Below are positions 27,392 through 37,233 of a stretch of 64,000 bases of DNA, one piece after another (the stretch's first letter is position 1; each line of letters begins with the position of its first letter). The DNA is from an uncultured Planococcus sp. (GTDB lineage Bacteria > Bacillota > Bacilli > Bacillales_A > Planococcaceae). The notes under the pieces were generated by a model. That model was not told the origin of the DNA. It did no database searches and saw only the letters and a program-made list of their open reading frames with translations. The DNA lies in the NCBI GenBank assembly GCA_947493585.1, contig CANLRI010000001.1, positions 2,046,001-2,110,000 on the forward strand, written 5' to 3'. A program made the position numbers and the translations under genes.

Positions 27392-30300
27392 TCATAAAAT
27401 GGTTTTGCAGATGATGGTCGTCTTGCCTTGGCGGGTTTCAGCTGTACCGTGGATTTCGAGCAAAGCGTCTTTGTCGAGTATTTCGTTGTATTGCGCATAC
27501 TCTTTCGGGAACAGAGTAACCGATGCCACGCCCGTTTCATCCTGCAAGGTGACAAACGCCATCGCATCGCCTTTTTTCGTGCGGATGCGCCGTACGTCTT
27601 CGACCAACCCAAGCACTTCTACACGCTCACGGTCTTTTTTCTTCGGCAGCTCATTAAGCGCTGTATACGCTTTGTTGCGCTGTTCTTTTTCCCGTTCTAC
27701 AGGGTGTGTGCTCAAATAAAAGCCGAGTGCTTCTTTTTCGAAGTCGAGCTTGAGCCCGTCCGGCATCGGTTCGGCTTTGGTGTATTTCGGTTTCATGAAG
27801 CTAGATCCCATGTCATCAAACAGCCCGGGGTCTTCATTCGGTTTGACCAGTTCCGCATGCTTGATCGCACTGTCAAGCGACGCAAGCAGAACGGCCCGGT
27901 CTTTTCCGAGAGTGTCCAGTGCACCGGCTTTGATGAGCGGCTCGAAAGCCTTGCGGGTGAAATGCACCGCAGATATCCGTTCGGCGATATTAAACAAGCT
28001 TTGAAAAGGCCCATCCTTTCGCGCCGTGAGAATGGCTTTGATGGCTGTTCCCGGGACGCCTTTTACAGAGCTCAGGCCAGCGCGGACCTGCTGCTCTTCC
28101 GAGGAAAAACCATGGCGGCTTCTCGCAATGCACGGAGCGGCAAGCTGGATTCCACGTTCTTTCATTTCACGCATGAACTGTGCCGTTTTCTCATTATTTC
28201 CTTGGCTATTCGATAACAGCGCAGCATAGAACTGCACGGGATAATGGGCTTTCATATAAGCCAGTTGATAGGAAATCATGCTGTAGGCGACTGCGTGGCT
28301 TTTCGGGAAGCCGTAATCGGCAAATCGCACTATCAAGTCATAGACTTCTCCCGCTTCTTTTGCGGTATAGCCTTTTGAGTCAGCTCCGCCGACAAAATGC
28401 GCTCGCTCTTCATCGAGGATTTGGCGGTTCTTTTTGCTGACGGCACGACGCAATAGATCAGCCTCGCCTAAGCTAAAGCCCGCCATTTCGGCAGCGATTT
28501 TCATGATCTGTTCCTGATAGACGATGACACCGTATGTTTCGGATAAAATCGGCTCCAGCACCGGATGGATATAGACCACCGCCTCTTCGCCATGCTTACG
28601 GCGCGCATAAAGCGGGATGAACTCCATCGGACCTGGACGATACAAAGCATTGACTGCGACAATATCGCCGAATGCGCTTGGCTTGATGAGCATTAATGCG
28701 CGCCGCATGCCCGGTGACTCCAACTGGAAAATGCCAGCTGTATCGCCTTTCGCCAGTAAGCTGTATGTTTCTTTGTCATCGAGCGGCAAGTTTCGGTAAT
28801 CGATAGAGAAATTCAAATCACGTTTCAGCATGTGCGCCATATTTTCCAGAATCGTCAAATTGCGCAAGCCGAGAAAGTCCATTTTTAATAAGCCCATTGC
28901 TTCTAGTTCCTGCATCGGCCATTGGGTGATGAAAATACCGTCGTTGCCTTTTTCGATCGGCACGTAATTCACTAATGGGCCCGGGCTCAAAATGACACCG
29001 GCTGCGTGAATCGACGAGTTCCGTGGCAGGCCTTCCAGCTTCAGCGCCGCCTTGAACCAGCGTTCACGAGTTTCGTTGCCGATGATCCAGCCCTCTAGCG
29101 CTTTTGATTCGCGTAGCGCTTCCCGCAAGGTGATACCTGGACGGCTTGGAATGAGTTTTGAAATCTTTTCGAGTTCTTCAGCTTCAAAACCGAATACCCT
29201 CGCCGTGTCTCTCGCGACTGCTTTTGTGGACAAAGTGCCGAATGTGATGATTTGTGCCGTCTGCAAAGCCCCGTATTTTTTCGCAACGTATTCAACGACC
29301 TCGTGTCGACGGTGATCTGCGAAATCGATATCGATATCCGGTAAAGTGACCCGCTCCGGATTAAGGAATCGCTCGAATAGCAATCCATGGGCGAGCGGAT
29401 CGACATCCGTAATGCGCAGTGCGAAGGCAACGAGCGATCCGGCAGAGGATCCACGCCCTGGGCCCGTCAAAATCCCCTTGTTTCTTGCGTAAGCCATGAA
29501 ATCGGAAACGATGAGGAAATAGTCGATATAGCCCATGGCCGAGATAACGCCTAGTTCGTAATCGAGTCTCTCTGAATAGCTGTGGGTTAAATTTCCGACA
29601 CGTTGTTCTAGCCCCTTTACGCATAGTGCACGAATGAGCTCGCTTTTGTCGGTACCTTCCTTCACGGGATATTTTGGCAGCAATTGACGATTTAATGGGA
29701 TAGTGACACGGCAATTCATGAGCAGCTCTTGGCTGTGGTCCAGCCATTCCGGATGGTCTGAAAACCATTCCGATAATTGTACTTTTGTCGGCACGAACGC
29801 CGCTGCATGTTCAGGCTTCGGACGTTCAGGATCGCTTAACTTAAAGCCGCCCCCGATCGACCTCGCCACTTCATAGGCAAAAGCATCTTCTTGTTTGACG
29901 TAACGGCATTCCTGACTCGCCATGAATTTGAGACCGAATGTTGAACAGAATTCGGCAAATGCTTCTTCAGTCTCCTGCACGTTTCCTCCAGGCCGCTCGA
30001 TGCTCGCAACTAAGCGCTCGCCGAACAAACGCGACAAGCTGCCGAGCGCTTCGCTGCGGTCTGTCAGCACCCATGCCGCATTATCGGGAATCACGCACAA
30101 TAGACCATCTTGATAAGCTGCCAGCCATTTTTGCGGGATGGCTTCCACATCACGAGTCGACAAGGCACTCGTCAGCTTTAATAACATTTGGTAGCCCGTG
30201 TTGTTCTGTGCATACAACACTACAGGCAACGCGGCACCGTCAAAGTCGACGGGCACCGAAAGGCCGAGCACCCCGTGGATGCCGGCCTTTTTGCAGGCGT

Positions 30301-30445
30301 CCCAAAATGGCAGGACGCCGTATAATTTGGAATTGACTAAGGCTGCCGCGCTTGCGCCTTGTTCAGTAAGAACTGCAAACAGTTCTTCGAGGCGAATCGT
30401 GCTTTGCAGCGGATCAGCCGCGGTCACAATATGCGGGTAGACCAT
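27392..30445 (-). CDS. dnaE: DNA polymerase III subunit alpha (DnaE type)
   Basis: In Firmicutes DnaE extends RNA primers before handing over to PolC. The protein is 1017 residues, shorter than the B. subtilis enzyme (about 1115 from memory). The palm carries the catalytic triad in PDIDIDF (D370, D372, D374) and GPGRGSSAGSLVAFAL; helix-hairpin-helix and OB regions follow, ending in EIHGTAETRQGKTTIICK. The N-terminal PHP domain is degenerate: the usual His-rich metal ligands are replaced (VTAADPLQ, ALVNSK). The start at 30445 (MVYPHIV) follows GAAGGTG. Confidence 0.96.
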   Translation of the reverse strand: MVYPHIVTAADPLQSTIRLEELFAVLTEQGASAAALVNSKLYGVLPFWDACKKAGIHGVLGLSVPVDFDGAALPVVLYAQNNTGYQMLLKLTSALSTRDVEAIPQKWLAAYQDGLLCVIPDNAAWVLTDRSEALGSLSRLFGERLVASIERPGGNVQETEEAFAEFCSTFGLKFMASQECRYVKQEDAFAYEVARSIGGGFKLSDPERPKPEHAAAFVPTKVQLSEWFSDHPEWLDHSQELLMNCRVTIPLNRQLLPKYPVKEGTDKSELIRALCVKGLEQRVGNLTHSYSERLDYELGVISAMGYIDYFLIVSDFMAYARNKGILTGPGRGSSAGSLVAFALRITDVDPLAHGLLFERFLNPERVTLPDIDIDFADHRRHEVVEYVAKKYGALQTAQIITFGTLSTKAVARDTARVFGFEAEELEKISKLIPSRPGITLREALRESKALEGWIIGNETRERWFKAALKLEGLPRNSSIHAAGVILSPGPLVNYVPIEKGNDGIFITQWPMQELEAMGLLKMDFLGLRNLTILENMAHMLKRDLNFSIDYRNLPLDDKETYSLLAKGDTAGIFQLESPGMRRALMLIKPSAFGDIVAVNALYRPGPMEFIPLYARRKHGEEAVVYIHPVLEPILSETYGVIVYQEQIMKIAAEMAGFSLGEADLLRRAVSKKNRQILDEERAHFVGGADSKGYTAKEAGEVYDLIVRFADYGFPKSHAVAYSMISYQLAYMKAHYPVQFYAALLSNSQGNNEKTAQFMREMKERGIQLAAPCIARSRHGFSSEEQQVRAGLSSVKGVPGTAIKAILTARKDGPFQSLFNIAERISAVHFTRKAFEPLIKAGALDTLGKDRAVLLASLDSAIKHAELVKPNEDPGLFDDMGSSFMKPKYTKAEPMPDGLKLDFEKEALGFYLSTHPVEREKEQRNKAYTALNELPKKKDRERVEVLGLVEDVRRIRTKKGDAMAFVTLQDETGVASVTLFPKEYAQYNEILDKDALLEIHGTAETRQGKTTIICKTIL

Positions 30446-30462
30446 TTCAACACCTTCTTTCC

Positions 30463-31404
30463 TTATGCCTTCGCGCAAATTTCTTTCAGGCGCTGGATGA
30501 CTCGGTCCGCTTCATTCCACGAATAAGCGACTGCGCCGGATGCCATCGGATGCCCACCGCCCCCGAATTCTTTGGCGAGCGTATTGATCACCGGTCCTTT
30601 TGACCGCAGTCGGACGCGTATTTCAGTGTCTTCTTCTATTAAAATGACCCAGGCTTTAATGCCTTTGACGTTGCCGAGCGAGCCGACCAGCAATGACGTA
30701 TCTGTCGGCGTCACATCGAATTTCGCCAAAATGTCCTGTGTGATCTTCACAAAAGCTGCACCATTTTCATCAATTTGGAAATTCTGGTACATATAACCTT
30801 GCAAATGAAGCAATTTTCGATCCATCTCGTACATGCCGTTATGAAGCTCGTTGCGGTCAAAATCATATTTGATCAATTCGCCTGCTACGTCAAAGGTCTT
30901 TTGTGTTGTGCTTGGAAACAGGAAGCGCCCTGTATCGCCGATGATTCCGGCGTAAAGGAGCCTGGCACCCGCATCAGGCATCTCCCAATTTTCTTCTGTT
31001 TGCCCATATGTAAATAGTTCATAGATCATTTCAGACGAAGAACTTGCTTGTGTGTCCACTTGGCAAATATCCCCGTAATTATCATCGTTTGGATGGTGGT
31101 CGATTTTCACCAATTTTGCCCCGCTGTGATAGCGCTGGTCGTCGATGCGGTCCGTGTTCGCAGTATCCGTCACGATGACCAACGCCCCTTTGAAATCTGC
31201 ATCTTCGACTGCATCCGGAAAATCAAGGAAATCCATTGTGTAGTCGTGTTCTCCAGCGGCAAGTACGCGCTTGTTCGGGTAGTTATGGCTCAGTATGTAT
31301 TTCAGGCCGATTTGTGATCCATATGCATCCGGGTCGGGACGCACATGGCGGTGGATGATGATGGTATCGTATTGTTTAATTGTGTCGATGATTTGACTAT
31401 ACAT
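30463..31404 (-). CDS. nrnA: Bifunctional oligoribonuclease / pAp phosphatase NrnA
   Basis: A DHH/DHHA1 phosphoesterase of 313 residues that degrades short RNA oligonucleotides and 3'-phosphoadenosine 5'-phosphate. Metal ligands are H18-R-H20, D24 and D26 (HRHVRPDPDAYGS), D80 (VTDTAN) and D102-H-H; the DHHA1 nucleotide motif is GGGGHPMASG near the C-terminus. The start at 31404 (MYSQII) follows GGAGG. It is 17 nt upstream of dnaE, so the two are co-transcribed, and is divergent from ytpI. Confidence 0.95.
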   Translation of the reverse strand: MYSQIIDTIKQYDTIIIHRHVRPDPDAYGSQIGLKYILSHNYPNKRVLAAGEHDYTMDFLDFPDAVEDADFKGALVIVTDTANTDRIDDQRYHSGAKLVKIDHHPNDDNYGDICQVDTQASSSSEMIYELFTYGQTEENWEMPDAGARLLYAGIIGDTGRFLFPSTTQKTFDVAGELIKYDFDRNELHNGMYEMDRKLLHLQGYMYQNFQIDENGAAFVKITQDILAKFDVTPTDTSLLVGSLGNVKGIKAWVILIEEDTEIRVRLRSKGPVINTLAKEFGGGGHPMASGAVAYSWNEADRVIQRLKEICAKA

Positions 31405-31497
31405 TGCTTCAATCCTCCAGTGGACAGGGAAATCCATTCGCATTTTCTGATCATCCCCATTACAATGGAAATAGATTTGCATAACAGGAGGTTCCCC

Positions 31498-31797
31498 ATG
31501 CTCATATTTGTATTTTTAATTATCATTTCCGCTGCATTTTATCTTTACTATAAAACAAAACAGATCCGCACGCGTCTGCCGGTGCGAAAAAACTGGTACG
31601 CCAGCCGCGCACAAATCGCGCTCGGCAGTTTCATCACCTTTTTTGGCATCAACCAGCTGTTTATATTCCAAACGGTCGTCACTTATATCATTGCCGGCAT
31701 CTTTATCATTCTTGGCTTGGCGCTGATTGTCCATAATTTCAAGGCCAACCGTCATTACCAGGCGTTTCTCGATGAAGAAACCCGCTTGAACCCATAA
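31498..31797 (+). CDS. ytpI: YtpI-like small membrane protein
   Basis: A 99-residue membrane protein of unknown function. Hydrophobic segments at about 1-18, 42-58 and 61-80 are joined by a basic loop (KTKQIRTRLPVRKNW). The start at 31498 follows AGGAGG. A longer frame exists upstream but its extension is antisense to the nrnA start. B. subtilis has YtpI at the same place beside nrnA. Confidence 0.85.
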   Translation: MLIFVFLIIISAAFYLYYKTKQIRTRLPVRKNWYASRAQIALGSFITFFGINQLFIFQTVVTYIIAGIFIILGLALIVHNFKANRHYQAFLDEETRLNP

Positions 31798-31799
31798 AA

Positions 31800-31832
31800 C
31801 AGCCCCTCCCTTGCGGAGAGGTTGTTTTTTTT
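31800..31832. terminator. Bidirectional terminator, ytpI / ytoI
   Basis: The stem CAGCCCCTCC/GGAGAGGTTG is followed by eight Ts on the plus strand and by TTTTAT on the minus strand. Confidence 0.8.
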
Positions 31833-31869
31833 GGCCGATTATTCCACTGTCCTGCCAAAGCAGTGCACC

Positions 31870-33177
31870 TTAACGGTCGAGCAATTGGAAAGTGAGCATC
31901 GCCTTGCCGATCACTTGCTGTTCATACAACACTTCGACATCGACTTTTGCTGATTTGCGGCTGATATCCAGGATTGTCGGACGGATGAGCAATGACGCGT
32001 CCAGCTGCACCGGTTTCAGGAAATAGACAGTGAGGTTTTCCAGCACGCTGTCTTTGCGGTTTTTTGTTTTCAATGCCGTGGCTGCCGCTTCTGTCAGCAC
32101 CATCGTGTAAGCGCCATACGACAGCGAGCCGTATGCGTTGGTCATTTGGGGAGTGACACGGAATTCGAGGCTGAGCTTGTCTTCTTGTACTTGGTTCAAT
32201 TGGCTTTTGATGATGTCGTCGATAGTCTCGCCTTGCTGCGGCTGGCGCTGGGCTGTTTGGATCGCTTTCAAGACGTCCTGACGGCTGATGATGCCCATTA
32301 AATTATGATGGTCGTCAGTGATCGGCAGCAAATCGATGCCTTCCCAAATCATTCGGTGCCCTGCGGCTGCGACACTCGTCTGCAGCGAAACAGTGATCGG
32401 GTCCTTGGTCATCACTTTATCGATCAATTCCGTATCTGAAGCACCGATAATATCCCGCGAGGTGACGATCCCGACTAGCCTGCCACTGCCGTCGACAACT
32501 GGAAATCCGCCATGCGTCGTTTCATTATTCAGCTCATTATAGCGGCTGATTGGATCTTTCACGTGTAGAAAATGCGTGTTCTCCAGCGGGATTAAAATGT
32601 CCTCGATGAGCAGAATCTCTTTTTTGATCAATTGGTCGTAAATCGCCCGGTTGATCATCGTCGCCACCGTGAACGTGTCGTAGCTTGTAGAAATGACCGG
32701 CAATTCCAATTCATCTGCCAGCTTTTTGACTTGCTCAGAAGCATCAAAACCTCCTGTCACAAGAACTGCTGCCCCTGCCTGCAAAGCATATTCATGGGCT
32801 TTGTAGCGGTTGCCGACAATTAACAAATTGCCCGCTTCGGTATAGCGCATCATGTCTTCAAGCTGCATCGCCCCGATGACGAATTTGTTCAATGATTTAT
32901 GGAGCCCGGCACGCCCGCCGAGCACTTGGCCGTCGACGACTTTAACGATTTCGGCATACGTCAGCCGTTCGATATTTTCTTTTTTCTTGCGCTCGATGCG
33001 GATGGTGCCAACCCGTTCGATCGTCGAAACCAGCCGCTTGTTTTCCGCTTCTTTAATGGCCCGGTAAGCGGTGCCTTCTGATACTTGAAGCTCTTTGGCA
33101 ATCCGGCGAACGGAGATTTTCTCTCCCACAGCCAAAGTCTCGATATAGTCCAAAATCTGTTCGTGTTTCGTCGCCAT
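31870..33177 (-). CDS. ytoI: YtoI: HTH-DRTGG-CBS-hotdog multidomain protein
   Basis: The 435-residue protein combines an N-terminal HTH (about 1-65, with SVRRIAKELQVSEGTAYRAI), a DRTGG domain (about 70-185), two CBS repeats (about 195-315; SRYNELNNETTHGGFPVVD and ITDDHHNLMGIISRQD) and a C-terminal hotdog thioesterase-like domain (about 330-435). CBS pairs usually bind adenine nucleotides such as AMP or c-di-AMP. The combination suggests a ligand-responsive regulator, but neither ligand nor target is known. Confidence 0.88.
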   Translation of the reverse strand: MATKHEQILDYIETLAVGEKISVRRIAKELQVSEGTAYRAIKEAENKRLVSTIERVGTIRIERKKKENIERLTYAEIVKVVDGQVLGGRAGLHKSLNKFVIGAMQLEDMMRYTEAGNLLIVGNRYKAHEYALQAGAAVLVTGGFDASEQVKKLADELELPVISTSYDTFTVATMINRAIYDQLIKKEILLIEDILIPLENTHFLHVKDPISRYNELNNETTHGGFPVVDGSGRLVGIVTSRDIIGASDTELIDKVMTKDPITVSLQTSVAAAGHRMIWEGIDLLPITDDHHNLMGIISRQDVLKAIQTAQRQPQQGETIDDIIKSQLNQVQEDKLSLEFRVTPQMTNAYGSLSYGAYTMVLTEAAATALKTKNRKDSVLENLTVYFLKPVQLDASLLIRPTILDISRKSAKVDVEVLYEQQVIGKAMLTFQLLDR

Positions 33178-33287
33178 TGTTTCACCAATCTTTCTGCTAT
33201 CCTCTATCCCTTAGTTTAGCATAATCCGAATGGAAGTCGACAATCCGGCAAGCAGCCTTTAGAAACTATACCTACACTTGAGACAAT

Positions 33288-33324
33288 AAAAAAACAGGCA
33301 AGAGAGATCCTCCTCCCTTGCCTG
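33288..33324 (-). terminator. Terminator of ytkL
   Basis: The arms CAGGCAAGAGA/TCCCTTGCCTG are followed by seven Us on the minus strand. Confidence 0.88.
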
Positions 33325-33340
33325 CATTCATCAATCGATT

Positions 33341-34021
33341 TTATAAGTCAATGCTGTCTCCAGGCTCCATGATCTGGACTTCCGCCTGCTTGACTGCTTG
33401 CTTGAATTGTTCAGGGTCCTGCTTGATCGGCGGGAAAGTGTTGTAATGAATTGGCACCGCCGTCTTCGGATTGATCAGCTCGACGGCATAAGCCGCATCT
33501 TCTGGCCCCATCGTGAAGAAATCACCAATCGGAACAAACGCTAAGTCGATGGAATGGCGTTTGCCGATGATTTCCATGTCGCCGAACACTTCCGTATCGC
33601 CGGCGTGATAAACCGTCTTCCCTTCCGCTTCAAAGAGGATTCCAGCTGGCATGCCGCCGTAGATGACTTCCCCGTCTTCTGCTGTATAAGACGAGCTATG
33701 AAACGCTTTGGTGAATTTCACTTTGCCAAAATCGAATTCTTTGGCGCCGCCAAGGTTCATGCCGACTGCATCCAGTCCTTGTCCGCTTAAGTAGTTTGCC
33801 AGCTCCACAGGTGCCACGACGACTGCACCGCTTGATTTGGCGATATCCACTGTATCGCCGACATGGTCATTATGCGCATGAGTCAGCAGGATCGCATCCG
33901 GCTTTTCTTCGCTTGCTGTTAAGTCCGTCAATTCGTTTCCGGTAATGAACGGATCGATAAGGATCGTTTTGCCCCCGGTCTGTATCTTTACAACTGAATG
34001 GCCGTGAAATGAGATTTTCAT
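33341..34021 (-). CDS. ytkL: Metal-dependent hydrolase, UPF0173 (YtkL)
   Basis: A metallo-beta-lactamase-fold hydrolase of 226 residues with metal-binding [10 protein letters not shown], then H in [12 protein letters not shown] and H in [10 protein letters not shown]. The substrate is not known. The start at 34021 (MKISFHGHS) follows GGAGGG. It is divergent from the M24 peptidase gene, with about 90 nt between the two starts. Confidence 0.93.
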   Translation of the reverse strand: MKISFHGHSVVKIQTGGKTILIDPFITGNELTDLTASEEKPDAILLTHAHNDHVGDTVDIAKSSGAVVVAPVELANYLSGQGLDAVGMNLGGAKEFDFGKVKFTKAFHSSSYTAEDGEVIYGGMPAGILFEAEGKTVYHAGDTEVFGDMEIIGKRHSIDLAFVPIGDFFTMGPEDAAYAVELINPKTAVPIHYNTFPPIKQDPEQFKQAVKQAEVQIMEPGDSIDL

Positions 34022-34111
34022 GATATCCCTCCAATAGAGTTTTGAGTCGTTGCTTTCTGCTGTTTTATACCCTGATTTTTGATATGCTACACATGAAGGG
34101 GAGGAATACAT

Positions 34112-35209
34112 ATGACCAAATTAGCCAACTTAAAAAAATATTTAAAGCAGCAGCAACTCGATGCGGCGCTCATTACCGACCCGCATAACATCTTCTATTT
34201 GACCGGCTTCAATAGCGATCCGAAAGAGCGCTTGCTCGCCGTTATGGTGTTTGCTGAAGCAGAGCCGTTCCTCATCTGCCCGGCAATGGAAGCGTCTGAT
34301 GCCAAAGCAGCCGGCTGGACTGGCGAAATCGCGGGGCATGCTGATACGCAAGACGCAATGCAAGTGCTGTACGAAACAGCAGCCACGCGGAATGTGCCCC
34401 TAAAGCGCATCGCTATTGAAAAAGCACATATGAACGTCGAGCGCTATGATGCGATCAACCATTATTTCCAGTCGCCAGAAATCCAGTCGATTGATGGACA
34501 AATGAACGCCATGCGCGTCATTAAAGACGAGGCCGAACTCGATATCCTGCGACACGCTGCCTCTCTTGCGGATTATGCCATCGAAGTGGCGGCTGACGTG
34601 ATGCAAGAAGGAATGACGGAAATTGAATTGATGACTGAAATCGAAACGGCGTTGAAAAAACGCGGAATCACCCATATGTCGTTCGATACCACTGTCCTAA
34701 CAGGGCCAAAAGCCGCTTCACCGCACGGCAAAACAGGGCAACGCAAAATTGAACGCGGCGATCTTGTGCTGATGGATCTCGGCGTTATTTTTGAAGGGTA
34801 TTGCTCAGACATCACCCGGACGCTGGCTTTTGGCGAACCGAGCGAGCAAGCGAAAGAAGTATACGATATCGTTAAGCGTGCTGAACAAGCGGCACTTGAT
34901 GCGGTACGTCCTGGCGTGACAGCCGCTGAGCTTGATGGGATTGCCCGCAAGACCATCGAAGACGCAGGCTACGGGGAATATTTCACGCATCGCCTTGGCC
35001 ATGGCCTCGGAATTTCTGTCCATGAATTCCCGTCCATCCACGGAGGCAACAATATGCCGCTCGAAGCGGGAATGGTCTTTACGATCGAACCTGGCATTTA
35101 TGTTGCAGATCAAGTCGGCGTTCGCATTGAAGACGACCTCGTCGTTACCGAAAATGGCTATGAAGTATTGACCAAATACCCGAAAGAACTGACGGTCATC
35201 ACTCGATAA
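34112..35209 (+). CDS. M24 family Xaa-Pro aminopeptidase/dipeptidase
   Basis: A pita-bread metallopeptidase of 365 residues that should cleave X-Pro peptide bonds. The N-terminal creatinase-like domain (about 1-130) has [16 protein letters not shown], and the catalytic domain has the five metal ligands in [29 protein letters not shown] and VRIEDDL. Preceded by GGGGAGGAA. Close to B. subtilis YkvY/YqhT-type enzymes; I cannot tell amino- from di-peptidase by eye. Confidence 0.92.
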   Translation: MTKLANLKKYLKQQQLDAALITDPHNIFYLTGFNSDPKERLLAVMVFAEAEPFLICPAMEASDAKAAGWTGEIAGHADTQDAMQVLYETAATRNVPLKRIAIEKAHMNVERYDAINHYFQSPEIQSIDGQMNAMRVIKDEAELDILRHAASLADYAIEVAADVMQEGMTEIELMTEIETALKKRGITHMSFDTTVLTGPKAASPHGKTGQRKIERGDLVLMDLGVIFEGYCSDITRTLAFGEPSEQAKEVYDIVKRAEQAALDAVRPGVTAAELDGIARKTIEDAGYGEYFTHRLGHGLGISVHEFPSIHGGNNMPLEAGMVFTIEPGIYVADQVGVRIEDDLVVTENGYEVLTKYPKELTVITR

Positions 35210-35264
35210 AAAAAAAAGCTGTCCCGAAAATCCGTATGATGGATTTTTCTGGGACAGCTCTTTT
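35208..35264. terminator. Bidirectional terminator, peptidase / ald
   Basis: The stem AGCTGTCCC/GGGACAGCT has an inner AAATCC/GGATTT pair. It is flanked by a long A-run on the left and TTTTCT on the right, so it can serve both convergent genes. Confidence 0.9.
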
Positions 35265-35271
35265 CTAAAAA

Positions 35272-36387
35272 TTATTGCAGCAATTCGTCGACTGATTTGT
35301 ATTCAAGGCCTTGATCGTCGGCTACAGCTTTATACGTGACAAAGCCATCCATCGTGTTGACGCCTTTTTTCAATGCTTCGTTGTCGAGGACTGCTTGCTT
35401 GAGTCCTTTATTGGCGATTTGTACTGCGTAAGGGACCGTCACATTCGTCAAGCCGATCGTTGATGTGCGTGGAACTGCACCCGGCATGTTCGCAACAGCG
35501 TAATGAACGACATCGTGCTTCACATAAGTCGGGGCATCGTGAGTCGTGATACGGTCGCTTGTCTCGAAGATACCGCCTTGATCGATTGCGATATCAACCA
35601 CGACTGAACCTGGCTTCATTGACTTGATCATGTCTTCCGTGATCAATTTCGGTGCTTTCGCTCCCGGAATCAATACCGCGCCAATGACTAGATCCGAATT
35701 TTTAACCGATTGTGCAATGTTAAGCGGATTAGAAACCAATGTTTGCACATCTTTGCCGAACAGGTCGTCCAATTGGCGCAAGCGTTCTGGGTTCAAGTCA
35801 AGGATCGTTACGTCAGCGCCCATTCCGATCGCCACTTTCGCAGCGTTCGTTCCAGCGACGCCACCGCCGACGATTGTCACTTTACCGCGTGAAACGCCAG
35901 GGATGCCGCCAAGCAGGATGCCGCCGCCACCGTGGATTTTCTCCAGGAACTGAGCACCAATCTGTGTCGACATGCGACCAGCTACTTCACTCATCGGCGT
36001 AAGGAGCGGCAAGGAGTTATTTGGAAGTTGAACCGTTTCATATGCTACACCTGTCACTTTCGACTCGAGCAAAGCATTCGTCAATTCCACTTCCGGCGCC
36101 AAATGCAAGTAAGTGAAAAGCACTTGGCCTTCACGGAAATGCTTGTACTCGCTAGCTACCGGCTCTTTTACTTTCATGACCATATCCTGTGCCCACGCTT
36201 GGTCAGCATCAGCAACGATGACCGCGCCAGCTGCTTCGTAATCGGCATCTGTAAAGCCCGATCCGAGCCCTGCACCGGATTGGATGGAAACTTCATGGCC
36301 GAAAAGTGCCAAGTTCACTACTCCCGCTGGCGTCATTGCCACTCGGTTTTCATTGTTCTTAACTTCTGTAGGTACCCCAATACGCAT
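35272..36387 (-). CDS. ald: Alanine dehydrogenase
   Basis: Reversible NAD-dependent deamination of alanine to pyruvate. The protein is 371 residues, with [20 protein letters not shown] at the N-terminus, nucleotide motif [18 protein letters not shown] and the H and D near YLHLAPE. The start at 36387 follows GGAGGG. In Bacillus ald is needed for growth on alanine and for normal sporulation. Stands alone. Confidence 0.97.
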   Translation of the reverse strand: MRIGVPTEVKNNENRVAMTPAGVVNLALFGHEVSIQSGAGLGSGFTDADYEAAGAVIVADADQAWAQDMVMKVKEPVASEYKHFREGQVLFTYLHLAPEVELTNALLESKVTGVAYETVQLPNNSLPLLTPMSEVAGRMSTQIGAQFLEKIHGGGGILLGGIPGVSRGKVTIVGGGVAGTNAAKVAIGMGADVTILDLNPERLRQLDDLFGKDVQTLVSNPLNIAQSVKNSDLVIGAVLIPGAKAPKLITEDMIKSMKPGSVVVDIAIDQGGIFETSDRITTHDAPTYVKHDVVHYAVANMPGAVPRTSTIGLTNVTVPYAVQIANKGLKQAVLDNEALKKGVNTMDGFVTYKAVADDQGLEYKSVDELLQ

Positions 36388-36684
36388 TACAAAACCCTCC
36401 ATTATATTGTGTCTGAAATAATAAAATGAACCAAACTATCAGTATTTGAAACCACATCCATTCTAACAGATTCTGTTTGATATTGCTCCATTAATTTGTC
36501 TTTTCAAAAGATAATTTTTGCCACCTCTAAACCCACTATCATTCGCGCTGGCAGAAGAAGGAAAGATATTTCGAAATAGTGAATGAAAAGAAATCACAAA
36601 TAAATCAATAAATTTCATTGTTAAAGAAGGAACAATTTGCCTATGCCTCGAAAGTTACAGTATAGACAAAGGAGGAATGTACAG
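36388..36684. other. Intergenic region between ald and usp
   Basis: About 300 nt between divergent genes, AT-rich. It should hold both promoters, but I could not choose convincing -35/-10 pairs. No ORF with a ribosome-binding site, no strong hairpin and no known riboswitch was seen. The Shine-Dalgarno of the usp gene (AAAGGAGG) is at its right end. Confidence 0.5.
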
Positions 36685-37185
36685 ATGACATTAAAGTATA
36701 ATCAAATCATGGTAGCAGTCGACGGATCGAAAGAAGCGGAATGGGCTTTTAAAAAGTCCATTGGAATCGCAACACGCAACCACGCAACGCTGAATCTGGT
36801 CAACGTGATCGATACGCGTTCGTTCGCTGCAATTGAAGCATATGACCGTTCGATTGCTGACCGTGCCCAGAAATTCGCTGAAGACTTGCTCGGGGATTAT
36901 AAAAAAGAAGCCGAAGCCGGCGGTGTTGAAAAGGTCAATATCGTGGTCGATTACGGTTCCCCTAAGACAATGATTCCGCGTGAACTTGCCGAAAGAGTCG
37001 AAGCCGACTTAATCATCTGCGGCGCGACCGGTTTGAATGCAGTCGAACGCTTCCTCATCGGCAGTGTGTCAGAACATATCGTCCGCTCTTCAAAATGTGA
37101 TGTGCTTGTGGTCCGTACAGACGAAGCACAAAGCGATGCACCAGACGATTATTATTCGGAAGAACGTTCCGGAAAACCTGAATAA
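36685..37185 (+). CDS. Universal stress protein (UspA family)
   Basis: An alpha/beta nucleotide-binding fold protein of 166 residues. N-terminal IMVAVDGSKEAEWA and the G-x2-G-x9-G(S/T) ATP-loop GATGLNAVERFLIGSVSEHIVR are present, so it probably binds ATP. The start at 36685 (MTLKYNQIM) follows AAAGGAGG; a longer frame is unsupported. The C-terminal tail (DAPDDYYSEERSGKPE) extends beyond the fold. A second, shorter Usp lies at 40,609. Confidence 0.9.
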   Translation: MTLKYNQIMVAVDGSKEAEWAFKKSIGIATRNHATLNLVNVIDTRSFAAIEAYDRSIADRAQKFAEDLLGDYKKEAEAGGVEKVNIVVDYGSPKTMIPRELAERVEADLIICGATGLNAVERFLIGSVSEHIVRSSKCDVLVVRTDEAQSDAPDDYYSEERSGKPE

Positions 37186-37233
37186 CACATACAAAAGCAC
37201 GCGGCATCCCAGCCGCGTGCTTTTGTATGTGTT
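37184..37233. terminator. Bidirectional terminator holding both stop codons
   Basis: A perfect 22-bp stem begins AACACATACAAAAGCACGCG. The TAA stops of the two convergent genes lie at or in the outer ends of the two arms. Confidence 0.92.

Noticed and set aside
27392..30445. DnaE as a truncated pseudogene
   Set aside because: The frame is continuous, starts with a ribosome-binding site and keeps the catalytic triad and the C-terminal OB region. The short N-terminal domain looks like lineage divergence.
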